Source: Lachnospiraceae bacterium (GTDB lineage: Bacteria; Bacillota; Clostridia; Lachnospirales; Lachnospiraceae). Taken from it: a stretch of 58,851 nucleotides of DNA. The stretch lies in the NCBI GenBank assembly GCA_015057435.1, contig SVEJ01000015.1, positions 1 to 58,851 of the forward strand, in the 5' to 3' direction. A model generated the notes under the pieces. That model was not told where the DNA came from. It was given only the letters and a program-made list of their open reading frames with translations, and did no database searches. The position numbers and the translations under genes are program-made. This document shows positions 52,149 through 58,851 of the stretch, one piece after another (within the stretch, counting starts at the first letter, position 1; every line of letters starts with the position of its first letter).

Positions 52149-52798
52149 TGTTTTTTCCTCGCGTTTTCTTTTGCTTTTTTCTCGCGTTCTTTTGCTTCTT
52201 TTTTTTCTGCTTTCGAATCTATTGGTTGTGCCATAGAATCGATGAGCTTTTCCACTAATTGCTTTTTGGCATAGATGTCATAGCTTAATAACAAAATCAT
52301 CGAAAATGTTTTTAGATAGTCGTTGTCATCTTCGTATTGCTGACACGCTGTTTCGTATATGTATTGCACACTTTCCTGAATCTTGACACCATACTCGCGC
52401 TCTAATTGAAAAATATGGCTGTATATCTCAGAAAGTGTCATGTTAACATCCTGACCAAAGTGTTGTTCGTTCATTGGTTTTAATAGATTTTGTATATCAT
52501 TGATAGATAAAAAGTTTTTCAAATAGTAAATATATATCAAAAGGATAATATGATCCTTTGAATATTTCTTTTTGTTGGAAGGCGGAAGCAGATTATTCTT
52601 GGAATAATTGTTAATCATAGTCTTTGTAAGAATCTTATCATCTTCGTTTCGTTTGTTTCCGCGTAGTCCTTTTTCCATGAAGGTAGTTATCTGATCCATG
52701 TATAATTCGATGGATGGAATATCTTCGGGCAGAATATAATCTAAGCGAATCCATTCGTTTAATACATCCTTTAAATCTTCAAATTTCTTTTGTTCCAT
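52142..52798 (-). CDS. DUF1836 protein
   Basis: A 218-residue protein of the DUF1836 family, probably a MerR-like DNA-binding protein in its first half (DDKILTKTMINNYSKNNLLP, PPSNKKKYSKDHIILLIYIYY, LSINDIQNLLKPM). The C-terminal end (about 195-218) is a Lys/Glu-rich helix (KAEKKEAKEREKKAKENARK). The start overlaps the metF stop by 1 bp, so the two are translationally coupled. Function unknown. Confidence 0.85.
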   Translation of the reverse strand: MEQKKFEDLKDVLNEWIRLDYILPEDIPSIELYMDQITTFMEKGLRGNKRNEDDKILTKTMINNYSKNNLLPPSNKKKYSKDHIILLIYIYYLKNFLSINDIQNLLKPMNEQHFGQDVNMTLSEIYSHIFQLEREYGVKIQESVQYIYETACQQYEDDNDYLKTFSMILLLSYDIYAKKQLVEKLIDSMAQPIDSKAEKKEAKEREKKAKENARKKQK

Positions 52799-53658
52799 TA
52801 TGCATTCACCCCGTTCATGATTTCACAAGCAGTAGATGCTTTGTTCATTGTGTAAATGTGGATTCCGTCAATATCATTGTCAATCAAATCGTTAATCTGA
52901 TTAATTGCATAATCAATACCTGCTTTTCTTAAGTCGGTAGGATTATCAGCATATTTTGCAACAAGATTACTTAATGCTTGCGGTACTGAAGTACCTGATA
53001 AACTAACACTTGTACCAAGCTGTCTTGCTGATGTAATAGGCATAATACCCGCTGATATTGGAATACAAATATTATGCTTATGCGCCTCTTCCCGAAAACG
53101 ATAGAATTGTGTATTGTCAAAAAACATCTGTGTAATTAGAAAGTTCACGCCGCAATCTATCTTTTGTTTTAGATATTGTAAATCTGTTTCTCTTGAAAGT
53201 GATTCAGGATGCATCTCAGGATAGCAGGCAGCCGCAACGCAAATGTCAGAGTGCTTTTTAATGATTTTGATGATATCTTCAGCATAGCGAAAATGTCTGT
53301 TTTCATAGTCTTCATCGGACATGTCTCTAGGTCGGTCACCGCGTAATGCCAATACATTGTGTATTCCCTTTTCACTCAATTCATTAAGCAACTGTGTCAA
53401 AAATGCTTCATCCATGGCAACTGCTGTCATATGAGCGATTGGCTCGATTTCGCATATATTTTTGATGTATGCTGCAATTGCAGCAGTTTTTTTGGAGTTG
53501 CTTCCGCCGGCACCATATGTCACACTGATGAAATCAGGATGTAACGTAGTAAGTGTATCGAGTGTTTTATATAAATCATATATTTCTTCGTTCTTTTTGG
53601 GAGGAAATACCTCAAATGAGAATACAGTTTTTCCGTTTTTGTAAATGTCTTTAATCAA
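52798..53658 (-). CDS. metF: Methylenetetrahydrofolate reductase
   Basis: Reduces 5,10-methylene-THF to 5-methyl-THF for methionine synthesis or the acetyl-CoA pathway. 286 residues. Motifs are VFSFEVFPPKKNEEIYDLYK, FISVTYGAGGSNSKKT, IAHMTAV, NVLALRGDRPRD, VAAACYPEMHPES and VNFLITQMFFDN. Start codon: on the minus strand AAGGAGG is followed by an in-frame ATT (53661) and TTG (53658); TTG is chosen. The nearby ATG is out of frame. An open frame extends upstream without a site. No metH or other one-carbon gene is adjacent. Confidence 0.93.
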   Translation of the reverse strand: MIKDIYKNGKTVFSFEVFPPKKNEEIYDLYKTLDTLTTLHPDFISVTYGAGGSNSKKTAAIAAYIKNICEIEPIAHMTAVAMDEAFLTQLLNELSEKGIHNVLALRGDRPRDMSDEDYENRHFRYAEDIIKIIKKHSDICVAAACYPEMHPESLSRETDLQYLKQKIDCGVNFLITQMFFDNTQFYRFREEAHKHNICIPISAGIMPITSARQLGTSVSLSGTSVPQALSNLVAKYADNPTDLRKAGIDYAINQINDLIDNDIDGIHIYTMNKASTACEIMNGVNA

Positions 53659-53724
53659 AATTGCATTGCCTCCTTTATGAATGTTTCCAATTACCAATCT
53701 TCCCCATTCTATCACATTTTTTGG

Positions 53725-53753
53725 TTGCAGGCAATTCCAAAGGAAGGTATACT
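53725..53753 (+). promoter_or_regulatory. pcrA promoter
   Basis: TTGCAG (53725-53730) and TATACT (53748-53753) with 17-bp spacing, 40 bp before the start codon. Confidence 0.6.
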
Positions 53754-53793
53754 GAATGAAAGATTGTGATAAGAAATAAAAGGGGATGAAAGA

Positions 53794-56007
53794 ATGGCAG
53801 ATTTGAATGAGAAGCAAAATGAGGGCGTGAGACAGACAGAAGGTCCGGTGCTTTTGTTAGCCGGTGCCGGCAGCGGAAAAACACGCGTTTTAACACATAG
53901 AATTGCATACCTTATCGAGAATGAAGGAGTTAATCCGTATAATATATTGGCAATAACATTTACCAATAAAGCAGCACAGGAAATGAGAGAACGTGTAGAT
54001 GCAATTGTTTCCTATGGGGCAGATCAGGTATGGGTGTCTACTTTCCACTCATTATGCGTAAGAATTTTGAGAAGATATATTAAGAATTTGGATTACGATA
54101 CGAACTTTACAATCTATGACAGTGATGATCAAAAGTCATTAATTAAGCAGTGCCTCAAGAAATTAAACATGGATCCGAAACAGTATCCGGAGAAGATGAT
54201 GATGTCTGAGATTTCAAAAGCAAAGGAACGTTTTGTTTCGCCTGCTGAATATGATAGGGAAGCGAGTGGTCAGTACCGTAAAATGCAGATTGCGAAAGTA
54301 TATACAGAGTATCAGGAACGTTTGAAACAAAATAACGCATTAGACTTTGATGATTTGCTATACAAAACGGTGGAGTTATTCCAGTTCCATCCAGAGATAC
54401 TTGATAACTATCAGGAACGTTTTCGTTATATTATGGTAGATGAGTATCAGGATACGAACCATATTCAGTTCTTATTAATTAAACAATTGGCTTCCAAATA
54501 TCGCAACTTGTGTGTCGTTGGTGATGATGACCAATCGATCTATAAGTTCCGTGGAGCGAACATTTATAATATTCTGAATTTTGAACAGGAGTATTTAGAG
54601 GCGAAGGTCATTAAGTTAGAGCAGAATTATCGTTCGAGTGGCAATATACTAAAAGCGGCCAACGGTGTAATTGCATGTAATGAAGGACGAAAAGAAAAGG
54701 CACTTTGGACGCAGGCACCGGATGGTGATAAAGTCATGTTTTCTTTATATGATACGGAATATCAGGAAGCACAGATGGTTGTTGCAACGATTGAACATCT
54801 TGCGGATACGGAGCATAGGGATTATAACGATTTTGCGATTCTTTATCGTACGAATGCACAATCCCGTATATTTGAAGAAAAGCTGTTGATGAAGAATATT
54901 CCATATAAGATTATTGGTGGGCAGAATTTCTACGGTCGAAAAGAAGTAAAAGATCTTATCTGCTACCTTAAGACGATAGAAAATGGAAGAGATGATATGG
55001 CAGTTCGTCGAATTGTCAATGTTCCAAAACGAGGAATCGGTGCTGCAAGTGTTGATAAAGTACAGGCATATGCAGATAATTTTGAAAAGAGCTTATTAGA
55101 TGCAATGTATGAGATTGGAAATGTGCCGGGAATTGGACGTGCAGCTGCTAAGATTGATGCATTTGTCGATCTGATTGACGAATTCAGAAGTATGTTAAAA
55201 AATGGCGCATTGATTAGTGAAGTGTATGATGCAATTCTTGAGAAGACAGGATATATGGATGAATTGATTTTAGAAGAAACCGAAGAAGCACAGACGAGAA
55301 TGGAGAATCTGACAGAGCTTAAGAATAAGATTGTAACGTATGAAGAAGAAGCTGAATATCCTAATCTGGCGGACCTGTTAGAAGAAATTGCACTTGTTGC
55401 AGACGTAGATGCATTGGTTGAGTCGGAAGATAAAGTGTTGCTTATGACATTGCATAGTGCAAAAGGTCTTGAGTTTCCTTGTGTTTTCTTAGGCGGAATG
55501 GAAGATCGACTCTTTCCGAGCGGTATGGCATTGAATTCAGATGATGAAGATGCACTAGAAGAAGAACGAAGACTTTGCTATGTCGGAATTACAAGAGCAA
55601 AAGAAAAGCTGTTTTTAAGTGCAGCAAAACAACGTATGATGCACGGAAGTACGAATTATAATCCGGTATCAAGATTTGTGAAAGAAATACCTGATGATGT
55701 GATTTCTATGAACGGCAATGGTTCATTTGCTGTGAAGAAGCAGTCAGATATGTTACAAAAGGCAATACAGACCAATGCTGCCGTAAGAGGAAGTGTTACA
55801 AAAACGCCATTTGGAAAAGAATTCAGAGTAGAACGATTGGAAATTGACTATACGGTTGGTGATACGGTAAGTCATGTGAAGTTTGGAACAGGAATTGTTA
55901 CTAATCTGATTTCGGGTGGAAAAGATTACGAGGTGACGGTTGATTTCGAGACTGCCGGCACGAAGCGAATGTTTGCATCATTTGCAAAATTAAAAAAGCT
56001 TTCCTAA
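53794..56007 (+). CDS. pcrA: ATP-dependent DNA helicase PcrA/UvrD
   Basis: A 737-residue 3'-5' SF1A helicase for repair and replication. Motifs are LNEKQNEGV (Q), LLAGAGSGKTRVLTHR (Walker A), ITFTNKAAQEMRERV (Ia), IMVDEYQDTN (Walker B), VVGDDDQSIYKFRGA (III), KLEQNYRSS (IV), LLMTLHSAKGLEFPCVFLGG (V) and RRLCYVGITRAKEKLFL (VI). The C-terminal PcrA tail (GDTVSHVKFGTGIVTNLISG) is the RNA-polymerase-binding Tudor-like domain. AGGGGATG precedes the ATG. Confidence 0.97.
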   Translation: MADLNEKQNEGVRQTEGPVLLLAGAGSGKTRVLTHRIAYLIENEGVNPYNILAITFTNKAAQEMRERVDAIVSYGADQVWVSTFHSLCVRILRRYIKNLDYDTNFTIYDSDDQKSLIKQCLKKLNMDPKQYPEKMMMSEISKAKERFVSPAEYDREASGQYRKMQIAKVYTEYQERLKQNNALDFDDLLYKTVELFQFHPEILDNYQERFRYIMVDEYQDTNHIQFLLIKQLASKYRNLCVVGDDDQSIYKFRGANIYNILNFEQEYLEAKVIKLEQNYRSSGNILKAANGVIACNEGRKEKALWTQAPDGDKVMFSLYDTEYQEAQMVVATIEHLADTEHRDYNDFAILYRTNAQSRIFEEKLLMKNIPYKIIGGQNFYGRKEVKDLICYLKTIENGRDDMAVRRIVNVPKRGIGAASVDKVQAYADNFEKSLLDAMYEIGNVPGIGRAAAKIDAFVDLIDEFRSMLKNGALISEVYDAILEKTGYMDELILEETEEAQTRMENLTELKNKIVTYEEEAEYPNLADLLEEIALVADVDALVESEDKVLLMTLHSAKGLEFPCVFLGGMEDRLFPSGMALNSDDEDALEEERRLCYVGITRAKEKLFLSAAKQRMMHGSTNYNPVSRFVKEIPDDVISMNGNGSFAVKKQSDMLQKAIQTNAAVRGSVTKTPFGKEFRVERLEIDYTVGDTVSHVKFGTGIVTNLISGGKDYEVTVDFETAGTKRMFASFAKLKKLS

Positions 56008-56042
56008 AATTGTATTTTTGTATAGTAAAGCAAAGGAATTTA

Positions 56043-56051
56043 TGGTATACT
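56043..56051 (+). promoter_or_regulatory. Extended -10 promoter
   Basis: TGGTATACT, an extended -10 with the same core as the folC and DUF362 promoters. Confidence 0.4.
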
Positions 56052-56121
56052 AACAATACTTGAGTGGTTTGTGAGATAAAGAATTCTTGCAAACGGATAA
56101 TATGGAAAGGATGGTAATAAT

Positions 56122-56391
56122 ATGAAGAATTTAGACGATTTTATCAATGCAGCTAAGATTCAGGAATTGATTAAGAGAGAAGATCCACAAGAGAAGGCAA
56201 CAAGAAGAGTACTTTGGGTACTTGCTATCATTGGTGCAATTGCAGCAATCGCAGGTATCGCATATGCGGTATATCGTTATTTGACACCGGACTATCTTGA
56301 TGATTTCGATGATGATTTCGATGACGATTTTGATGATGATTTTTTCGATGAGGAAGAGGCAAAGCCAGCTCCAAAGGCACCAGAAGCATAA
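56122..56391 (+). CDS. Small membrane protein with DDDF repeats
   Basis: An 89-residue protein. An N-terminal amphipathic part (MKNLDDFINAAKIQELIKRE) is followed by one membrane helix (about 30-50, VLWVLAIIGAIAAIAGIAYA), then an acidic tail of four near-perfect DDDF units (residues 60-75) and EEEAKPAPKAPEA. The repeat is also visible in the DNA as 12-bp units (56299-56350). Function unknown; small acidic membrane proteins of this kind occur in Lachnospiraceae. AAAGGATGG precedes the ATG, and it has its own promoter and terminator. Confidence 0.8.
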   Translation: MKNLDDFINAAKIQELIKREDPQEKATRRVLWVLAIIGAIAAIAGIAYAVYRYLTPDYLDDFDDDFDDDFDDDFFDEEEAKPAPKAPEA

Positions 56392-56422
56392 TATCTTTTA
56401 TTGATACAATGTATGTGAGAAC

Positions 56423-56456
56423 GGAACTGTTGCATAGCAATAGTTCCCTTTTCTTT
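56423..56456 (+). terminator. Intrinsic terminator
   Basis: GGAACTGTTGC pairs with GCAATAGTTCC around ATA, followed by CTTTTCTTTT. Confidence 0.85.
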
Positions 56457-56499
56457 TGAGATTTTTTTATTACAAATGAAACTAAAGGAGAGCAGATTC

Positions 56500-57426
56500 A
56501 TGCTATCAATTGTGTTACCGGTATATAATGAAGAAGAGAATATTGTGAGAGCGTATGAGGCAATCAGAGATGTGTTGGTTCCGAAGGATATTGCGTTTGA
56601 ACTTGTGTTTGTCAATGATGGTTCGAAGGATCATAGTTTCGATGTCATCAAGAAGTTATCGCAGGAAGTTCGTGATGCGAAGATTTTGGGATTGTCTTTT
56701 TCGAGAAATTTTGGGAAAGAAGCAGCAATCTTTACAGGCTTATCCCATGCTACCGGTGATGTGTGTGCGGTTATGGATTGCGATTTGCAACATCCACCTG
56801 AGACGTTGCTTGAGATGTATGCAATGTGGCAGGAAGGATTTGAAATTATTGAAGGTGTTAAGCATTCCAGAGGAAAAGAAAGTTTTGTGTACAAGACTTT
56901 TGCTAAGCTTTTTTATAAATTAATTAGTAAATCAACCGGTATAGAGATGTATCGCTCGTCTGATTTCAAGATGTTAGATCGTAAGGTTGTGGATGAATAC
57001 GTGAAATTGAGTGAACGTAATATTTTCTTTCGTGCATTGTCATCCTGGCTTGGCTTTAAAAGTGCCGTTGTGGAGTTTGATGTGAAAGAACGAAATGCCG
57101 GTACTACAAAATGGTCTATTAAGTCATTGGTCAGATATGCAATCGGAAGTATTACATCATTTACTACTGCACCAATGCAGTTGATTACGTTTTCCGGTGT
57201 TGTATTTTTCATTTTTGCAATTATTTTGGGTATTCAATCGGTTGTAAAGTGGGCGACAGGACACGCATTAGAAGGATTTACTACTGTGATTTTGTTATTA
57301 TTGATAACAGGTAGCTTGATTATGATTAGTCTTGGTATTATTGGATATTATCTTGCTAGAATATACGAAGAGATTAAGGGAAGACCAAGAAGTATTGTAA
57401 GAGAAATTGTAAAATCTCCAAAATAA
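56500..57426 (+). CDS. GT2 glycosyltransferase, GtrB/DPM1-like
   Basis: A 308-residue polyprenyl-phosphate glycosyltransferase. The GT-A domain (1-210) has SIVLPVYNEEENIVRAYEAI, ELVFVNDGSKDHSFDVIKKL, SFSRNFGKEAAIFTGL and the metal-binding VMDCDLQHPPETL. Two C-terminal membrane helices (about 227-250 and 263-288, VILLLLITGSLIMISLGIIGYY) and RIYEEIKGRPRSIVRE complete the GtrB architecture. It likely charges undecaprenyl phosphate with a sugar for cell-surface glycosylation. The ATG at 56500 follows AAAGGAGA; ATG 56476 lies before that site. No flippase or acceptor-transferase partner is nearby. Confidence 0.92.
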   Translation: MLSIVLPVYNEEENIVRAYEAIRDVLVPKDIAFELVFVNDGSKDHSFDVIKKLSQEVRDAKILGLSFSRNFGKEAAIFTGLSHATGDVCAVMDCDLQHPPETLLEMYAMWQEGFEIIEGVKHSRGKESFVYKTFAKLFYKLISKSTGIEMYRSSDFKMLDRKVVDEYVKLSERNIFFRALSSWLGFKSAVVEFDVKERNAGTTKWSIKSLVRYAIGSITSFTTAPMQLITFSGVVFFIFAIILGIQSVVKWATGHALEGFTTVILLLLITGSLIMISLGIIGYYLARIYEEIKGRPRSIVREIVKSPK

Positions 57427-57533
57427 TTAAAAAAGTACTTTACAAAATAGAATAAGTTTGATATGATAACAACCGTGCTGTTTGGGAAAGTTTCAAACAC
57501 ATCAATATAATTAAAAAAAAGTTGAAAAAGTGG

Positions 57534-57562
57534 TTGACAAGTCAAAAGCATTTTGTTATAGT
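57534..57562 (+). promoter_or_regulatory. tRNA cluster promoter
   Basis: TTGACA (57534-57539) and TATAGT (57557-57562) with 17-bp spacing, about 30 bp before the first tRNA. A short hairpin GTTTG/CAAAC in the preceding spacer may end the GT2 transcript. Confidence 0.75.
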
Positions 57563-57593
57563 AGTTGTTGCGTCAGCGATGACACCGTGAGAA

Positions 57594-57668
57594 CGGGGTG
57601 TGGCTCAGTTTGGCTAGAGCGCTTGATTTGGGATCAAGAGGTCGCAGGTTCGAATCCTGTCACCCCGA
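57594..57668 (+). tRNA. tRNA-Pro(TGG)
   Basis: Acceptor CGGGGTG/CACCCCG, anticodon stem CTTGA/TCAAG with loop TTTGGGA (anticodon TGG), T-loop GGTTCGAATCC. First of seven tRNAs; no encoded CCA. Confidence 0.95.
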
Positions 57669-57686
57669 CTTTTCAACTTATTACAT

Positions 57687-57757
57687 GCGGGTGTAGTTCA
57701 ATGGTAGAACACTAGCCTTCCAAGCTAGATACGTGGGTTCGATTCCCATCACCCGCT
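57687..57757 (+). tRNA. tRNA-Gly(TCC)
   Basis: Acceptor GCGGGTG/CACCCGC, anticodon stem CTAGC/GCTAG with loop CTTCCAA (anticodon TCC). Confidence 0.95.
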
Positions 57758-57780
57758 TTTGTTACGCAAAGACGTAACGT

Positions 57781-57854
<74 letters not shown>

Positions 57855-57889
57855 TTTTCTTCATGAAGAGTACTTTGTGAGGACTATAC

Positions 57890-57964
57890 GGTGGGTATAG
57901 CGCAGTTGGTTAGCGCGCCAGATTGTGGCTCTGGAGGCCAAGGGTTCGAATCCCTTTATCCACC
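57890..57964 (+). tRNA. tRNA-His(GTG)
   Basis: Acceptor GTGGGTA/TATCCAC plus the extra G-1 at 57890 opposite C73, as histidyl-tRNA synthetase requires. Anticodon stem CCAGA/TCTGG with loop TTGTGGC (anticodon GTG). Confidence 0.95.
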
Positions 57965-57989
57965 TTCATTGCCTAGATGCAGTGAGTAC

Positions 57990-58061
57990 TGGGGTATCGC
58001 CAAGCGGTAAGGCACAGGACTTTGACTCCTGCATTCGTTGGTTCGAATCCAACTACCCCAG
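57990..58061 (+). tRNA. tRNA-Gln(TTG)
   Basis: Acceptor TGGGGTA/TACCCCA, anticodon stem CAGGA/TCCTG with loop CTTTGAC (anticodon TTG). Confidence 0.95.
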
Positions 58062-58091
58062 CTAATTTTATAAAGGCAATGTAATCAATAT

Positions 58092-58164
58092 GGAGCACTA
58101 GCTCAGTCGGTAGAGCACCTGACTTTTAATCAGGTTGTCGGGGGTTCGAATCCCCCGTGCTTCA
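58092..58164 (+). tRNA. tRNA-Lys(TTT)
   Basis: Acceptor GGAGCAC/GTGCTTC with a G-U pair, anticodon stem CCTGA/TCAGG with loop CTTTTAA (anticodon TTT). Confidence 0.95.
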
Positions 58165-58229
58165 CTAGAAGCGTAAGCTTCTTTTTAATTTTATAAGGTA
58201 ACTACAGACGTTAAGTCTGATAGATACAT

Positions 58230-58309
58230 GCGGATGTGGCGGAATTGGCAGACGCACTAGACTTAGGATCTAGCGGGAGACCGTGCAGGTTCAACTCCTG
58301 TCATCCGCA
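58230..58309 (+). tRNA. tRNA-Leu(TAG)
   Basis: An 80-nt class II tRNA. Acceptor GCGGATG/CATCCGC, anticodon stem CTAGA/TCTAG with loop CTTAGGA (anticodon TAG), short variable arm. Its last 13 nt are duplicated at 58440-58452. Confidence 0.94.
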
Positions 58310-58312
58310 GTA

Positions 58313-58354
58313 GAAACAAAAAAAGAGTAGAGAAATCTACTCTTTTTTTGTTTC
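58313..58354 (+). terminator. Terminator of the tRNA cluster
   Basis: GAAACAAAAAAAGAGTAGA pairs perfectly with TCTACTCTTTTTTTGTTTC around GAAA. Confidence 0.92.
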
Positions 58355-58452
58355 TAAGCGAAGCGTCGTGAACCTGTCGGTTCAGTCTCCGCTCCGCTCC
58401 GGTCGGTGCATAACCCGAGGTCCGCAGGACCTCATGCACCCTGTCATCCGCA
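58355..58452 (+). repeat. Relatively GC-rich element ending in a tRNA-Leu 3'-end copy
   Basis: A short segment visibly richer in GC than its surroundings. It contains a hairpin GAACC/GGTTC near 58370-58382 and a strong nested hairpin at 58405-58440: GGTGCAT pairs with ATGCACC, with GAGGTCC/GGACCTC inside. It ends with CCTGTCATCCGCA (58440-58452), an exact copy of the tRNA-Leu(TAG) end at 58297-58309. No convincing gene on either strand. It looks like a dispersed tRNA-adjacent element or integration scar. Confidence 0.5.
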
Positions 58453-58469
58453 TTTTTCTTTGTAAAATT

Positions 58470-58504
58470 AAGGGGTTCAGCGTTCAAACGTTGAGGTCCT
58501 TTTT
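58470..58504 (+). terminator. Terminator-like hairpin
   Basis: AAGG..TTCA.CGTT pairs with AACG.TGA..CCTT, followed by TTTTT. Confidence 0.6.
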
Positions 58505-58557
58505 CTATATTTCCTGTTTTCGTGAATGTTGAATGAATTATATGCAAAAAAGTATGA

Positions 58558-58579
58558 AACGAAATTGACTAATTTCGTT
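58558..58579. promoter_or_regulatory. Palindrome upstream of the right-edge gene
   Basis: AACGAAATT (58558-58566) and AATTTCGTT (58571-58579) are perfect inverted copies with a GACT spacer, 65 bp before the start codon at 58644. The AACGAAA/TTTCGTT half-sites are shared with the palindrome at 24-42. An A/T-rich stretch with -10-like boxes follows (58592-58620). Confidence 0.4.
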
Positions 58580-58643
58580 GAAATACACCTTTATAATTGA
58601 TAAAATTAATATATAAATATAATTCCTACAGGGGGGTAGTATT

Positions 58644-58851
58644 ATGAATACTGTTAAAGAGTTAGATTATACACAATTAAAAGGAATCTGTAATCCTAAT
58701 GATTTTGATTTTAAAACCACTGCGGAGCTGGAAACTTGGGAAGGAATTATAGGGCAGGAGAGAGCTGTCAAAGCTTTTAATTTAGGTCTTGCTGTTAAAA
58801 TGAAGGGATATAATATTTACATGTCTGGTTCGTCTGGAACAGGTAAAACAA
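58644..58851 (+). CDS. AAA+ Lon-like protease, 5' part
   Basis: The coding region continues past the window; 69 residues are visible. MNTVKELDYTQLKGICNPND, then DFKTTAELETWEGIIGQERA, VKAFNLGLAVKMKGYNIYM and Walker A SGSSGTGKT. This start matches the AAA_32-type Lon-related proteases (LonC-like ATP-binding proteins) that carry a C-terminal Lon Ser-Lys protease domain, which cannot be checked here. GGGGGG lies 8 nt before the ATG. Confidence 0.85.
   Translation, partial: MNTVKELDYTQLKGICNPNDFDFKTTAELETWEGIIGQERAVKAFNLGLAVKMKGYNIYMSGSSGTGKT

Noticed and set aside
53659-53817. Upstream extension of metF
   Set aside because: The extra 53 residues are not MetF-like and run through the pcrA promoter region; the AAGGAGG at 53674-53668 points to a start at 53658 or 53661.
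58263-58547. Minus-strand ORF of 94 codons over tRNA-Leu(TAG)
   Set aside because: It is antisense to the tRNA and crosses two terminators; the peptide is what tRNA-plus-hairpin DNA yields by chance and has no start signal.

Overview
The window is a chromosomal segment of an AT-rich, Gram-positive, spore-forming anaerobe of the Clostridia, most likely a Lachnospiraceae gut bacterium. This is inferred from the cotJABC spore-coat genes, the L20-type leader ahead of infC-rpmI-rplT, a YerC/TrpR-like regulator, a FolB-FolK fusion, PadR/DUF1700/DUF4097 genes, purine-rich Shine-Dalgarno sites and seven clustered tRNAs without encoded CCA. No species is claimed.

Layout. 1-4.4 kb: purH and glgB, separated by a long hairpin and a structured spacer. 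4.5-8.8 kb: accessory stretch with a DUF3592-like membrane protein, an XRE regulator, a decayed ORF6N/PLD-like gene flanked by a repeat, a membrane-bound LuxR regulator, an anchored zinc peptidase and a rod-shaped RNA candidate. 8.9-15.5 kb: typA, a DUF362 protein, fluC, three small membrane proteins, a DUF1349 relic, and the autoregulated PadR-DUF1700-DUF4097 unit. 15.6-18.3 kb: a PAS-GGDEF diguanylate cyclase and a stand-alone condensation-fold protein. 18.4-24.3 kb: folate genes (folC, HD protein, folP, membrane protein, folBK) running into pheA. 24.4-28 kb: polyphosphate genes ppx-ppk. 28-29.4 kb: infC (apparent AUU start), rpmI and rplT behind an L20 leader. 29.5-33.3 kb: tRNA-Leu, a HAD hydrolase, a muramoyl amidase (minus), ung and mntP. 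33.4-36.6 kb: a yybP-ykoY (Mn2+) riboswitch with two successive terminators ahead of a MacB/FtsX-type ABC exporter. 36.7-39.6 kb: a large protein with a cNMP-binding-like domain and a histidine phosphatase. 39.7-44.2 kb (minus): a polyamine uptake operon with a PotC-PotD fusion and its XRE-cupin regulator. 44.4-47.7 kb: a soluble hybrid histidine kinase coupled to DegV. 47.9-52.1 kb: an orphan lipoprotein binding protein, cotJABC, a cytoplasmic alpha-amylase and the TrpR-like regulator. 52.1-57.4 kb: metF and a DUF1836 gene (minus), pcrA, a small acidic membrane protein and a GT2 glycosyltransferase. 57.5-58.3 kb: seven tRNAs. The right edge cuts an AAA+/Lon-like protease gene.

Functional links. 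glgB and the alpha-amylase act on storage polyglucan; folate synthesis and MetF belong to one-carbon metabolism; ppx-ppk form a polyphosphate cycle; the Pot operon is probably controlled by its neighbouring regulator through paired operators around one promoter. The least explained elements are the rod RNA at 8645-8779, the Mn riboswitch arrangement, the 756-residue cNMP-like protein, and the tRNA-Leu-derived duplications found downstream of both tRNA-Leu genes.
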